From: Planomonospora_B alba
GTDB taxonomy: Bacteria; Actinomycetota; Actinomycetes; Streptosporangiales; Streptosporangiaceae
DNA length: 64,000 bases
Direction: 5' to 3'
Assembly: GCF_039534085.1 (NCBI RefSeq)
Contig: NZ_BAAAUT010000022.1
Coordinates: forward strand, 1-64,000
Shown here: piece by piece, positions 55,761 through 63,939 of the stretch
Position numbering within the stretch: the stretch's first letter is position 1
Layout: each line of letters starts with the position of its first letter
Notes under the pieces: generated by a model
Told to the model about the DNA's origin: nothing
Database searches by the model: none
The model's input: only the letters and a program-made list of their open reading frames with translations
Position numbers and translations under genes: made by a program

Positions 55761-56619
55761 TCAGTCGTCGTGGGCGATGAGCATGAGCTGCCGCCACAGC
55801 AGCACCACGAACACCGCGGAACCCGCGAAGGCGAACCAGAAGGGCGCCGCGACGCCGAAGCGGGCGGCCAGGACACCGCCGATCAACGAGCCGACCACCA
55901 GACCGGCGTAGACGCAGATGGTGTTGACGCTGCCCACCCGGCCCTGAAGGTCGCGCGGGACCGCGCGCTGGCGGACGGTGACCGAGGTCGTGCCCCAGAT
56001 GAACGCGTGCGCGCCGAAGACCAGGAAGATGCCTCCGGCGACCCACGGCGAACGGGCCAGGGCCAGGCCCAGGTGGGTGAACGTCTCGATGACGAGTCCG
56101 ATCCGCATCAGGGCGCCGAGGCTCACCCTGCGGGTGATGGCCCCGTACAGACCGGTGCCGATCAGGCCGCCGATCCCCCCCGAGGGTGGTCATCAGGCCG
56201 AAACCCACGGCGCCGAGGCCGAGCTGCTCCTGGGTGTAGAGGACGAGAACCGACCAGGCCGCACCGAACGTGAAATTGAAGATCAGGATCGTGAGCGCCA
56301 GCGTGCGGACCGCCGCGTGCCGGACGGTCCAGCGGAAGCCGTCGACGAGCGCCCGTACGGTGTCGGGCGCGGGGTCTCCTGCCTGCCGGCCGTGCGGCGG
56401 CAACGTGATCCGGGAGACCAGGACGATCCCCGCCACCACCAGGAGCAGCTGGCCCGCGAACGGCCAGGCCGAGCCCAGGCCGAACAGCGCCGCGCCGATC
56501 GGCGGCCCGGCGAGCTGGTTGAGCGTGATGAATCCCGTCCCCAGCCGGACAGGCAGGAATCGCTCCACCGCTGTGACCACGAACGCAGAACCATACGTTT
56601 CGGGGGGAACCGGCGGCAA
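55761..56619 (-). pseudogene. MFS exporter pseudogene, N-truncated and frameshifted
   Basis: Leftward, the visible part begins VERFLPVRLGTGFITLNQLAGPPIGAALFGLG, which corresponds to the middle of an EntS/DHA3-like exporter; the first four or five helices are missing. The reading frame then fails after GLMTTLGG. Removing one base of the seven-C run (56175-56181) gives GGIGGLIGTGLYGAITRRVSLGALMRIGL, joining to the frame that ends ...QLMLIAHDD. The gene's start has been lost 22 bp from the CDF gene. It is broken twice, so it is most likely dead. C-terminal residues remain well conserved. Confidence 0.85.
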
Positions 56620-56640
56620 CGCGTTTTCGCGTCCGCGCGC

Positions 56641-57813
56641 TCAGCGGTGACCCGCCAGCACCGCGTGGGGATCGGTGCCGGCAGGGCCGTCGGGATCGGC
56701 GTGCACCGTGGCCGCGCGCAGGCGCGGCACCTGGTGGATCAGCCGGTGCTCGGCCTCGACCGCCACCGCGTGCGCCTCCACCAGCGGCAGGCGGCCGTCC
56801 ACGACGATGTCCACCTCGGCGCGCAGCGCGTGCCCGATCCAGCGCAGCCGTACCACGCCCACCTTCCGCACGCCGGGGGTGGCGGCCAGCACCCGCTCGG
56901 CGCGGTCGACCAGGGCGGGGTCGACGGCGTCCATCAGCCGGTGGTAGATCTGCCCGGCCGCGTCCCGCAGCACGAAGCAGATCGCCAGCGTGATCAGCGA
57001 TCCGACGAGCGGATCGGCGAGCGGGAATCCGAGCGCGGCACCGCCCGCGCCGAGCAGCACGGCCAGGGAGGTGAAGCCGTCGGTGCGGGCGTGCAGCCCG
57101 TCGGCCACCAGGGCGGCCGAGCCGATCTCGCGGCCGACCGCGATCCGGTAGCGGGCCACCCACTCGTTGCCGGCGAAACCGACCAGTCCCGCCGCGGCCA
57201 CCCAGCCCAGCGCCCGCACGTCCTGAGGATCGATCAGCCGCCGGACCGCCTCGTAACCGGCCAGTCCGGCGGAGGCTGCGATGACGACCACGATGACGAT
57301 CCCGGCCAGGTCCTCGGCCCGGCCGTAGCCGTAGGTGAAGCGGCGGGTGGCCGCGCGCCGCCCGGCCCAGAACGCGATGCCCAGCGGCACCGCGGTCAGC
57401 GCGTCGGCGGCGTTGTGCAGCGTGTCGCCCAGCAGCGCCACCGATCCCGACGCCGCCACGATCACCGCCTGGGCCAGCGCGGTGACCGCCAACACCGCGA
57501 ACGAGACGACCAGCACCCGCATCCCGCGACTGCTGGACTCCAGCGCCGCATCGGTCTTGTCGACGCCGTCGTGGCCGTGCGGGGCGAGGGCGTGCCCGGC
57601 GCGGGAGAGCAGCCTGCGGATCCCGCCGCCGCCCGCCTTCCCGCGCCCGTGATCGTGCCCGGGATCGTGGCCGTGGCCGTGCCCGCGCCCGGGATCGTGG
57701 CCGTGGCCGTGGCCGTGCCCGCGCCCGTGACCGTGCCCGGGATCGTGGCCGTGGTCGCCGCCCGGCCCCCGGTCAGGGCGGTGCGGCTCGCGGGGCGTGC
57801 TCTGGTCGCTCAT
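56641..57813 (-). CDS. CDF family zinc/cobalt exporter with His-rich N-terminus
   Basis: 390 aa from ATG 57813. The cytoplasmic N-terminus is an expanded His/Gly/Asp tract (DHGHDPGHGHGRGHGHGHGH...), then six helices. Zinc-site motifs are LLGDTLHNAADAL (H-x3-D in TM2) and LVADGLHARTDGF (H-x3-D in TM5). A C-terminal cytoplasmic domain ends with a metal-sensing His region. It would exchange Zn2+ (or Co2+) for protons and so protect against excess metal. It diverges from a SmtB-type regulator across 79 bp. Confidence 0.93.
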   Translation of the reverse strand: MSDQSTPREPHRPDRGPGGDHGHDPGHGHGRGHGHGHGHDPGRGHGHGHDPGHDHGRGKAGGGGIRRLLSRAGHALAPHGHDGVDKTDAALESSSRGMRVLVVSFAVLAVTALAQAVIVAASGSVALLGDTLHNAADALTAVPLGIAFWAGRRAATRRFTYGYGRAEDLAGIVIVVVIAASAGLAGYEAVRRLIDPQDVRALGWVAAAGLVGFAGNEWVARYRIAVGREIGSAALVADGLHARTDGFTSLAVLLGAGGAALGFPLADPLVGSLITLAICFVLRDAAGQIYHRLMDAVDPALVDRAERVLAATPGVRKVGVVRLRWIGHALRAEVDIVVDGRLPLVEAHAVAVEAEHRLIHQVPRLRAATVHADPDGPAGTDPHAVLAGHR

Positions 57814-57886
57814 GACGGCTCCAGCGTGTGCGGATCGGGGCGCGACGGGCGGGCCGCTGGACGGCGGCCCCCGCATCCCCCATTAT

Positions 57887-57921
57887 GTGCGTATGAGCGC
57901 ACGCATGCACCTCTCAGGTGC
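57887..57921. promoter_or_regulatory. Inverted repeats at the ArsR/CDF divergent start
   Basis: GTGCG-TATGAG-CGCAC (57887-57902) covers the ArsR start codon, and GCACCT-CTC-AGGTGC (57907-57921) lies inside its first codons. One or both may be binding sites for the metal sensor. Confidence 0.45.
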
Positions 57922-58249
57922 GCATGGTTCGCAGGAGCACGACCAGGGCGAACGGTTGAAGGCGGCCGCCGGCATCCTGGCCCTGCTGGCCGACCGCACC
58001 CGCCTGGCCCTGCTGCAGCGACTGTCCGAAGGCGAGGCGGACGTGACGACGCTCACCGCGGCCTGCGACCTCCCCCGCCCGGCGGTGAGCCAGCACCTGG
58101 CCCGCCTGCGCCTGGCCGGCCTGGTCACCACCCGCAAGGAAGGCCGCCGCGTGATCTACCGCCTGTGCCACGGGCATCTGCGGCGCCTGGTCGACGAAGC
58201 GCTCAACGCCGCCGACCACCGGCTCGGCCACCTGCCACCGCACGACTGA
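57893..58249 (+). CDS. ArsR/SmtB-type metal-responsive repressor
   Basis: 118 aa from ATG 57893 (MSARMHLSG; next ATG 57905). HTH: LLADRTRLALLQRLSEGEADVTTLTAACDLPRPAVSQHLARLRLAGLVTTRKEGRRVIYRL. The last helix RLVDEALNAADHRLGHLPPHD has His/Asp residues at the dimer-interface position of SmtB alpha-5 zinc sites; early His residues (MHLSGAHGSQEHD) may add ligands. It should release DNA when zinc rises and so induce the divergent CDF exporter. The pairing is well known in actinomycetes. No clear promoter for the regulator itself is visible. Confidence 0.9.
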   Translation: MSARMHLSGAHGSQEHDQGERLKAAAGILALLADRTRLALLQRLSEGEADVTTLTAACDLPRPAVSQHLARLRLAGLVTTRKEGRRVIYRLCHGHLRRLVDEALNAADHRLGHLPPHD

Positions 58250-58320
58250 GGCGGCCGCCGGCCCGGGAGCGGTCACGGCCGGGGGGCGCGGTGGCGGCCG
58301 CCGGCCGCCGATGACGCCGG

Positions 58321-59967
58321 TCAGACCCGGAAGCGGGCGGCCACGTCCTGCAGCTCGCGGGCGAGACCGGCGAGCTCGGTGACGGTGCCGACGGCCTCGG
58401 CCAGCGTCGCGGTGGTGCTCTGCGCGGCGGTCGCCACACCGCCGATGTTGGTGGCGATGTCGGTGGTCCCCTGGGCGGCGTCGGAGACGCTGCGGGCGAC
58501 CTCGCCGGTGGTGGCGGTCTGCTCCTCCACCGCCGAGGCGATGGTCAGCTGGTAGTCGTTGATCCGGGCGACGATCCGGGAGATCTCCCCGATCGCGGTG
58601 ACCGCCTCGGCGGTGTCGGCCTGGATCGCCTCCACCCGCCGGGAGATGTCCTCGGTGGCCCGGGCGGTCTCCTGGGCGAGGTCCTTGACCTCGTTGGCGA
58701 CCACGGCGAAGCCCTTGCCCATCTCACCGGCGCGGGCCGCCTCGATCGTGGCGTTGAGGGCCAGCAGGTTGGTCTGCTCGGCGATCGAGGTGATCACCTT
58801 GACGACGTTGCCGATCTCGGCGCTGGACTCGCCGAGCTTGGAGACGGTGGCGTTGGTGGTCTCGGCCACGCCGACCGCCTCGGAGGCGACCTTGGCGGCG
58901 TCGTTGGCGCTCTGCGCGATCTCGCGGATCGAGGCGCCCATCTGCTCGCTGCCGGCGGCCACGGCCTGCACGTTCGTCGACACCTCCCCGGCCGCGCTCG
59001 CCACCACGCCGGCCTGGGCCGCGGCCTCCTGCGCCGAGGCGCCGATCTGCTCGGTGGCGGCGGTCAACCGCTCGGTGCTCTGCCCGAGGGTCCGGGAGCC
59101 GGCGGTCAGCCGGCCGACCATCGCGCTCAGGCTCTCGCGGGCGGTGTTGACGGCCACCGCCATGGCGCCCAGCTCGTCGCGAGCGCGCACCTCGGCCGGC
59201 ACGGTGAGGTCGCCCTCCGCCACGGCGGCCAGCGCGGTGGATACGCTGCCCAGCTGCCGGATGATCACTCGGGAGACGAACGAGGCCAGGCCGACGGCCA
59301 GCAGCAGGGCCACGGCCAGGTACATGACCACCTGGGTGCGGGCACTGCCGTAGGCGTCCTCGGCCGCCGCGGCCATCGCGGCCGATTCGGCGTCCTCGGC
59401 CTGCTGCAGTTCCTCGACCGACTCCTTCAGCCGCTGCTGGGCCTTCGTCCACTCGGCGACCATCTGGTCCGCGGCGGGCAGCCGGACCCCGGCCGCCGGC
59501 GCCTCCTGGAACAGCGCGTGGTCACGCAGGTTCTGGAAGTAGACGAAGGTCTCGGCCACGTCCGCGGCGGCCGCCTCCCTCCGCTCCGAACCGGCGGACA
59601 GCTCCCGGTAGGCCTCCAGGGCGGCCAGGAAGTCCGCGTCGGCCGCCTCGACCATCTCGCGGCTGCCGGCCTTGTCCGCGGCCTCCACCGACACGGCCCA
59701 GCCGAACAGGCCCTGGAAGCCGTCGCCGGCCGCGCCGCGCAGCGTGCTCAGCTGCACCAGGCTGTCGACGTGCCGGGCCTTCATCTCCTTGATGTCCTCG
59801 TTGAGGCCGCTCATCCGGCTGATCGCGAGTCCTCCGACGGCGAGGGCGACCAGCGCGATGCAGACGACGGAAACATAGATCTTGGTCCCGACGCGGAAGT
59901 CCGCCAGCCGGCCGGCCAGCCGGTTCCGGTCGGCGGTGACCTGGACCGCGGCCTTTCGTGCGTTCAT
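58321..59967 (-). CDS. Methyl-accepting chemotaxis protein
   Basis: 548 aa from ATG 59967; ATG 59988 is also in frame. One helix near the N-terminus (VGTKIYVSVVCIALVALAVGGLAI), a periplasm-facing four-helix-bundle sensor of about 150 residues, a second helix (VVMYLAVALLLAVGLASF), HAMP and a long cytoplasmic signalling rod whose tip is EQTNLLALNATIEAARAGEMGKGFAVVANEVKDLAQE, the strictly conserved MCP hairpin. It would signal to CheA/CheW, which are not in the window. In an actinomycete this suggests motility or twitching-like signalling, or a second role. Single gene, no chemotaxis neighbours. Confidence 0.95.
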   Translation of the reverse strand: MNARKAAVQVTADRNRLAGRLADFRVGTKIYVSVVCIALVALAVGGLAISRMSGLNEDIKEMKARHVDSLVQLSTLRGAAGDGFQGLFGWAVSVEAADKAGSREMVEAADADFLAALEAYRELSAGSERREAAAADVAETFVYFQNLRDHALFQEAPAAGVRLPAADQMVAEWTKAQQRLKESVEELQQAEDAESAAMAAAAEDAYGSARTQVVMYLAVALLLAVGLASFVSRVIIRQLGSVSTALAAVAEGDLTVPAEVRARDELGAMAVAVNTARESLSAMVGRLTAGSRTLGQSTERLTAATEQIGASAQEAAAQAGVVASAAGEVSTNVQAVAAGSEQMGASIREIAQSANDAAKVASEAVGVAETTNATVSKLGESSAEIGNVVKVITSIAEQTNLLALNATIEAARAGEMGKGFAVVANEVKDLAQETARATEDISRRVEAIQADTAEAVTAIGEISRIVARINDYQLTIASAVEEQTATTGEVARSVSDAAQGTTDIATNIGGVATAAQSTTATLAEAVGTVTELAGLARELQDVAARFRV

Positions 59968-60185
59968 GACGGTCGCACACCTTTCCATAGCCCTCTTCGA
60001 GGGTCAGCCGGAGTCCCGGCTCGCCCACTGGATCGGCGCGGCCTGCGCATAGGTGAGGAATTGTGCGACAGTCCCGCCGGTCGAGCACCGGCGCACCGAG
60101 CCGGAGGCGCCGAAGAGGCGGTTCCCTCCACAGAGCCGGGGCGATCTCAGCGGCCCCACCGGCTGGTGCGCTCCGATCGGCCGGC

Positions 60186-60785
60186 TCAGCGGACCCGGTC
60201 GTAGACCACGGCGATCTCGCCCAGCTCGCCGGTCTCCTGGTGGGCGAGCCTCCATGTCGACGCCGGCAGGCCGTCGTCGAACAGCCGCTGCCCACCCCCG
60301 GCGATCTCGGGGAAGATCATGAGATGCAGCCGGTCGAGCAGGTCCGCCGCCAGGAGCGGCTTGATGAGGCTCGCGCTGCTGTTGACCAGGATGTCGCCCT
60401 CGCCGGTGGCCTTGAGTCCGGCGACGACGTCCACGACGGGAGCGTTCACCACGCGGGTGCGTTCCCACGGCGCCTCGGCCAGGGTGGTCGAGAAGACCAC
60501 CTTCTCCGCGCCGACCAGCCACTTCGCGTATCCGCGATCACGCGGGTCGGCGCCGTCGTCTTCGGCGACCGCCGGCCAGTACCCCATGAACCCCTCGGCG
60601 TTGATCCGGCCCAGCAGCGCCGTCGTCGCGCCCTCCCAGATGCGGGTCATGTGGTCCCGCGCCACCTCGCTTGTCACATACGGGGCGAACGCTCCGAAAT
60701 CGTGCGGCCCGCCGGGACCGTTGTAACGCCCGTCGAGGGTGAGGCTCAGGTTCGCGGTCACCTTGCGGCCGGTGTGGCTGGTCAC
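60186..60785 (-). CDS. Dihydrofolate-reductase-fold protein (RibD C-terminal type)
   Basis: 199 aa from GTG 60785, overlapping the stop of the upstream gene (GTGA). KVTANLSLTLDGRYNGPGGPHDFGAFAPYV opens the RibD C-domain; ALLGRINAEGFMGYW, KWLVGAEKVVFSTTL and GEGDILVNSSASLIKPLLAADLLDRLHLMIFPEIAGGGQRLFDD cover the NADPH fold. This family is common in actinomycetes and its substrate is unknown; it reduces a small ring compound in principle. It is coupled to an ArsR-SRPBCC fusion. Confidence 0.9.
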   Translation of the reverse strand: MTSHTGRKVTANLSLTLDGRYNGPGGPHDFGAFAPYVTSEVARDHMTRIWEGATTALLGRINAEGFMGYWPAVAEDDGADPRDRGYAKWLVGAEKVVFSTTLAEAPWERTRVVNAPVVDVVAGLKATGEGDILVNSSASLIKPLLAADLLDRLHLMIFPEIAGGGQRLFDDGLPASTWRLAHQETGELGEIAVVYDRVR

Positions 60786-61654
60786 GTCGTGCTCCTCGTG
60801 TCGGGGTCGTGCGGGGTTCCGGGATCGTTGGGGTCGTGCGGGTCCGCGGCGAGGGCCGCGGCGAGCTTGTCGAGGCTCTGGCCGAAGCCGATCTCGATGC
60901 CCGCGATGAAGTCCGCGGAGTCGACGGTGCTGCCGGTGATCCGCCAATGGGCGTCGAGGCCGGTGCCGGTGCCGGTGGGCCTGAGGCCGATCTCGACGTG
61001 GGCGGTGAAGGCGAGGCCGCCACCGGGAAGCAGCGGGGAGAGCCGGTAGGCGAGGCGCTCGCCGGGCCGTACGTCGTCGACGACCCCCTCCGCGCGTCCG
61101 GCGACCGGGTCGGAGCCGTCGGCGTCCTCGGCGTCGCGGTACTCGTGGACGATCCGCCCGCCCGGCCGCGCCTCGAAGACGAGCTCGGAGACGCGCAGAT
61201 CGTCGGGCGTCCACCACCGGGCGAGCAGAGAGGTCTCGGTCAGGTGGCGCCAGACCAGCTCGGGGCGGCCCGGCAGCGACCGGTGGAACGCGAACGAGCG
61301 TCCGTCGGCCCACCCCGGCGCCTCGGCGGCGAGCCGCTCGGCGTGGAGGCTGAGCCCGTAGCGGTCGTAGGTCTCGCGCGGCCCGCCGGCCCGCTCCGCG
61401 GTGTCGGCGAGCCGGGTGAGCCCGGCCGCCAGCTCCCGCAGGCGGCCGGGCCGGAGCGCGTAGACGCGGCGCTGGCCGACGCGCTGGGAGACGACGACAC
61501 CGGCGCGCTCAAGGGTCTGCAGGTGCTTGGTCGTCTGCGGCTGGCGCGCCCCGGCGAGCTGGGCGAGGACACCGACGGAGCGGGGCCGTTCGGCCAGCAG
61601 GTTCACGAGCCGCCAGCGGGCCGGGTCGGCCAGCGCGGCGAGGAGTGCGTCCAC
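60782..61654 (-). CDS. ArsR-HTH fused to SRPBCC/AHSA1 domain
   Basis: 290 aa from GTG 61654. Residues about 1-90 are an ArsR winged helix (LLAALADPARWRLVNLLAERPRSVGVLAQLAGARQPQTTKHLQTLERAGVVVSQRVGQRRVYAL). Residues about 120-265 are an SRPBCC/AHSA1 ligand-binding fold (FHRSLPGRPELVWRHLTETSLLARWWTPDDLRVSELVFEARPGGRIVHEY...). So one protein senses a hydrophobic ligand and binds DNA. It is coupled to the DHFR-like gene. The promoter is predicted leaderless and overlaps a long inverted repeat, pointing to autoregulation. Confidence 0.88.
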   Translation of the reverse strand: MDALLAALADPARWRLVNLLAERPRSVGVLAQLAGARQPQTTKHLQTLERAGVVVSQRVGQRRVYALRPGRLRELAAGLTRLADTAERAGGPRETYDRYGLSLHAERLAAEAPGWADGRSFAFHRSLPGRPELVWRHLTETSLLARWWTPDDLRVSELVFEARPGGRIVHEYRDAEDADGSDPVAGRAEGVVDDVRPGERLAYRLSPLLPGGGLAFTAHVEIGLRPTGTGTGLDAHWRITGSTVDSADFIAGIEIGFGQSLDKLAAALAADPHDPNDPGTPHDPDTRSTT

Positions 61655-61661
61655 GGGAAAG

Positions 61662-61699
61662 ATTATTCCCTCAAGTGAATATTCGCGTCAAGGAATAAT
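61662..61699 (-). promoter_or_regulatory. Leaderless promoter and operator of the ArsR-SRPBCC gene
   Basis: ATTATTCC (61662-61669) and GGAATAAT (61692-61699) are perfect arms; the 8-bp palindrome GAATATTC (61677-61684) lies at the centre. Leftward -35 TTGACG (61686-61691) and -10 AATAAT (61662-61667) are spaced 18 bp, and the GTG start is just seven bases past the -10, so the message should begin at or next to the start codon. Confidence 0.7.
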
Positions 61700-61946
61700 T
61701 CAGGGTGGACGGGGCCGGCGGAGACCCGCCTCTCCCCTCCCGGCTCAGCCTTCCCCTGGACGTCCCACGGAGCCACCGGCTCGGCGCCTGTCGGTGCACG
61801 GCCGCATCACGTCGCGCACCGGCAGGCGGACCCGGTCACGCCCCCTGTCTCACGCCTCGCGCCGACCGGCCTCCGCCGCGAGCCGCGAGGGGGCCGCGGA
61901 CACGCAAACGCGGTCACCGGCGGAGGGCGTCACGGACCGCTCCCGG
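61700..61946 (+). other. Gene-free gap of about 250 bp
   Basis: Nothing recognisable between the ArsR-SRPBCC promoter and the 3' end of the Sua5 gene; no hairpin stands out. Confidence 0.5.
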
Positions 61947-62924
61947 TCACTCGGAGGGCCGGGGCCCCGCGGCGCGGCGGAGCCGGTTGGCGATCGCGAG
62001 CCCCAGCCCCTCCTCCACCGGCAGGGAGGCGACGATGAGGTCGCACCCGCGCTGGTCGAGCTCGCGCAGGAACCCGTACAGCCGCCGCGCGTAGGCCGCC
62101 GCCGACGCGGGGACCGCCACCACCGCGTGCGCCTTCACCGGAGCGCCGGCGAGGGAGGGGGGAAGGAGGACGCCCACCTGGCGCCCCAGCTCCTGGGCGA
62201 GCTCCGCTTCGGCGACGACCTTCTCCGGCTCGACGAGGACGACGCGCGCACGCGGCGCGTAGTGGGACGGATGCTGGCCCGGCACCCGGACGCGGCTCGT
62301 CGAGCCGACCTCGACCGGGCGCCCCAGCACCGCTTCGAGGTCCTCGCGCGTCACCCCGCCGGGCCGCAGGACGCCGGGGGTGACGCCCGTGGCGTCGACG
62401 ATGGTCGACTCGACGCCGACCTCGCAGGGGCCGCCGTCCAGCACGAAGTCGACGGCGTCACCGAGCTCGGCGCGGACGTGCTCGGCCGTGGTGGGGCTGA
62501 CCGAGCCGAAGCGGTTGGCGGACGGGGCCGCGATGCCGCCGCCGAAGGCCGACAGCAGGGTGAGCGCGACGGGGTGGGCGGGCACCCGCACGGCCACCGT
62601 CTCCAGGCCGCCGGTCGCCTCCAGGGGCACCCGGCGACCGCGCCGCAGGACCAGCGTCAGCGGCCCCGGCCAGAAGCGTTCGGCCAGCAGGCGCGCCGTC
62701 TCGGGCACGTCCTCGACCCAGTCGCCCAGCTGCTCGGCACCGCCGATGTGGACGATCAGCGGGTGGGAGGGCGGGCGCCCCTTGACCTGGAAGACGCGTG
62801 CGACGGCGGCGGCGTCCTCGGCGTTGGCGCCCAGGCCGTAGACGGTTTCGGTCGGCAATGCCACCAGGCCTCCGGCGCGGAGCACCCCGGCGGCCTTCTC
62901 GATGTCGCTGGTTCTTTCCGTCAC
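61947..62924 (-). CDS. Threonylcarbamoyl-AMP synthase, Sua5 type
   Basis: 325 aa from GTG 62924. The YrdC domain (about 1-205) shows VALPTETVYGLGANA, KGRPPSHPLIVHI, FWPGPLTLVLRR, AVRVPAHP and IAAPSANRFGSVSPTTAEHV; VESTIVD is the ATP-site signature. The C-terminal about 110 residues (SHYAPRARVVLVEPEKV...) are the Sua5 domain. It makes threonylcarbamoyl-AMP from Thr, bicarbonate and ATP for the universal t6A37 modification of ANN-decoding tRNAs. The long Sua5 form rather than short TsaC. Confidence 0.95.
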   Translation of the reverse strand: MTERTSDIEKAAGVLRAGGLVALPTETVYGLGANAEDAAAVARVFQVKGRPPSHPLIVHIGGAEQLGDWVEDVPETARLLAERFWPGPLTLVLRRGRRVPLEATGGLETVAVRVPAHPVALTLLSAFGGGIAAPSANRFGSVSPTTAEHVRAELGDAVDFVLDGGPCEVGVESTIVDATGVTPGVLRPGGVTREDLEAVLGRPVEVGSTSRVRVPGQHPSHYAPRARVVLVEPEKVVAEAELAQELGRQVGVLLPPSLAGAPVKAHAVVAVPASAAAYARRLYGFLRELDQRGCDLIVASLPVEEGLGLAIANRLRRAAGPRPSE

Positions 62925-63076
62925 CCTCGCAATCCTCTCACTGTTCCGCTCTGGCCGCTCCCATGCCTGGCGCCATCAGGAGCCGGCGCACCGCCGTGTT
63001 CGATGCCGGGACCACGCCGGCCGTCTGCGGCGCGCTCCACCTCGTCGCGCTCGCCCGGAACGGGGCCGCGAGCACC

Positions 63077-63108
63077 GAGGGGCGGCCCGCGCCCGGCGCG
63101 GGCCCCTC
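63077..63108 (-). terminator. GC-rich hairpin downstream of the truncated oxidoreductase
   Basis: GGCCCGCGCC (63084-63093) pairs exactly with GGCGCGGGCC (63095-63104), with outer GAGGGGC/CCCCTC pairing around a bulge. It lies about 45 bp past the stop of the leftward gene. Confidence 0.5.
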
Positions 63109-63152
63109 CGGACCCCTCGTCACCCGGAGCGGACCGGCCGCTCGAGGACCGG

Positions 63153-63839
63153 TCAGTCGAACCGCAGGACGAACCGCCCGCGAACGCCGCGTTGTCCGAG
63201 CGAGCGGTGCGCGTCGGCGGCTCGGGAGGCCGGCAGCCGGCCGGCCACGCGGACGGTGAGCCGTCCTTCACCGGCGAGTTCGGCGAGCCGGTCGAGCTCG
63301 GCTGCGGCCTCGGCGTAGTCGCGGACGAAGACCGGGGCGACGCGGATCCGGCCGGTCCCGTCGCCCCGGTAGCCGCGGACGGTGACGACGGTGCCGCCGT
63401 CCTTGACGGCCGGGAGCACGGCGGCCTCCAGCGCGGCGGCGTCGAGGAGCCCGTTCATCGGGATGGTGGCGGCCTGGACCTCCGAGAGCCCGGCCGGGAT
63501 CTTCGCGACCGACCGTGCCGGCACGACCAGGTCCGCCCGGTAGCCGCCGTGCCCGCCCGAGGGCACCACGATGGCCATGACGGCCTCCCCGGCCGTGAAC
63601 GCGCGGTCGGCGGCGGGGCCGATCTCCGTGATCACACCGGCGACCTCCATGCCCGGTACCCGCACCTCGTCCGCCTCGTCCTGGCGCGGACGTGAACGGA
63701 CCATCGCGTCGACCGGGTTCACCGTGGCGCTGGTGACCCGGATCCTGACCTGGCCGGGACCGATCGGTTCGGCCGCCAGATCGAGCTCGCCGAGGGCCTC
63801 CGGTCCGCCTGGTCGTGTCACTCCGATTGCTTGAACCAT
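63153..63839 (-). CDS. Quinone-oxidoreductase-like MDR protein missing its NAD(P)H-binding core
   Basis: 228 aa, while the family usually has about 310. The catalytic domain start is normal (AIGVTRPGGPEALGELDLAAEPIGPGQVRIRVTSATVNPVDAMVRSR, PGMEVAGVITEIGP, GGYRADLVVPARSVAKIPAGLSEVQAATIPMNGL). The Rossmann stretch that should follow (G-A-A-G-G-V-G-x-x-A-V-Q-L-A-K and two further strands) is absent, and the text resumes at LDAAALEAAVLPAVKDGGTVVTVRGYRGDG to the normal end. So about 80 residues were lost in frame. It probably cannot bind NADPH and may be non-functional, or has a new role. Located opposite a likely TetR tail. Confidence 0.8.
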   Translation of the reverse strand: MVQAIGVTRPGGPEALGELDLAAEPIGPGQVRIRVTSATVNPVDAMVRSRPRQDEADEVRVPGMEVAGVITEIGPAADRAFTAGEAVMAIVVPSGGHGGYRADLVVPARSVAKIPAGLSEVQAATIPMNGLLDAAALEAAVLPAVKDGGTVVTVRGYRGDGTGRIRVAPVFVRDYAEAAAELDRLAELAGEGRLTVRVAGRLPASRAADAHRSLGQRGVRGRFVLRFD

Positions 63840-63939
63840 GGCTGTTCGTCACTCCTTGTTCGCCGCTGCCCGGGTGGTGGCGGGCAGGACTGACCGCGCC
63901 GCTGAACGCCGGCCGCGGTGTGTGCTCGGCCCGATGCGG

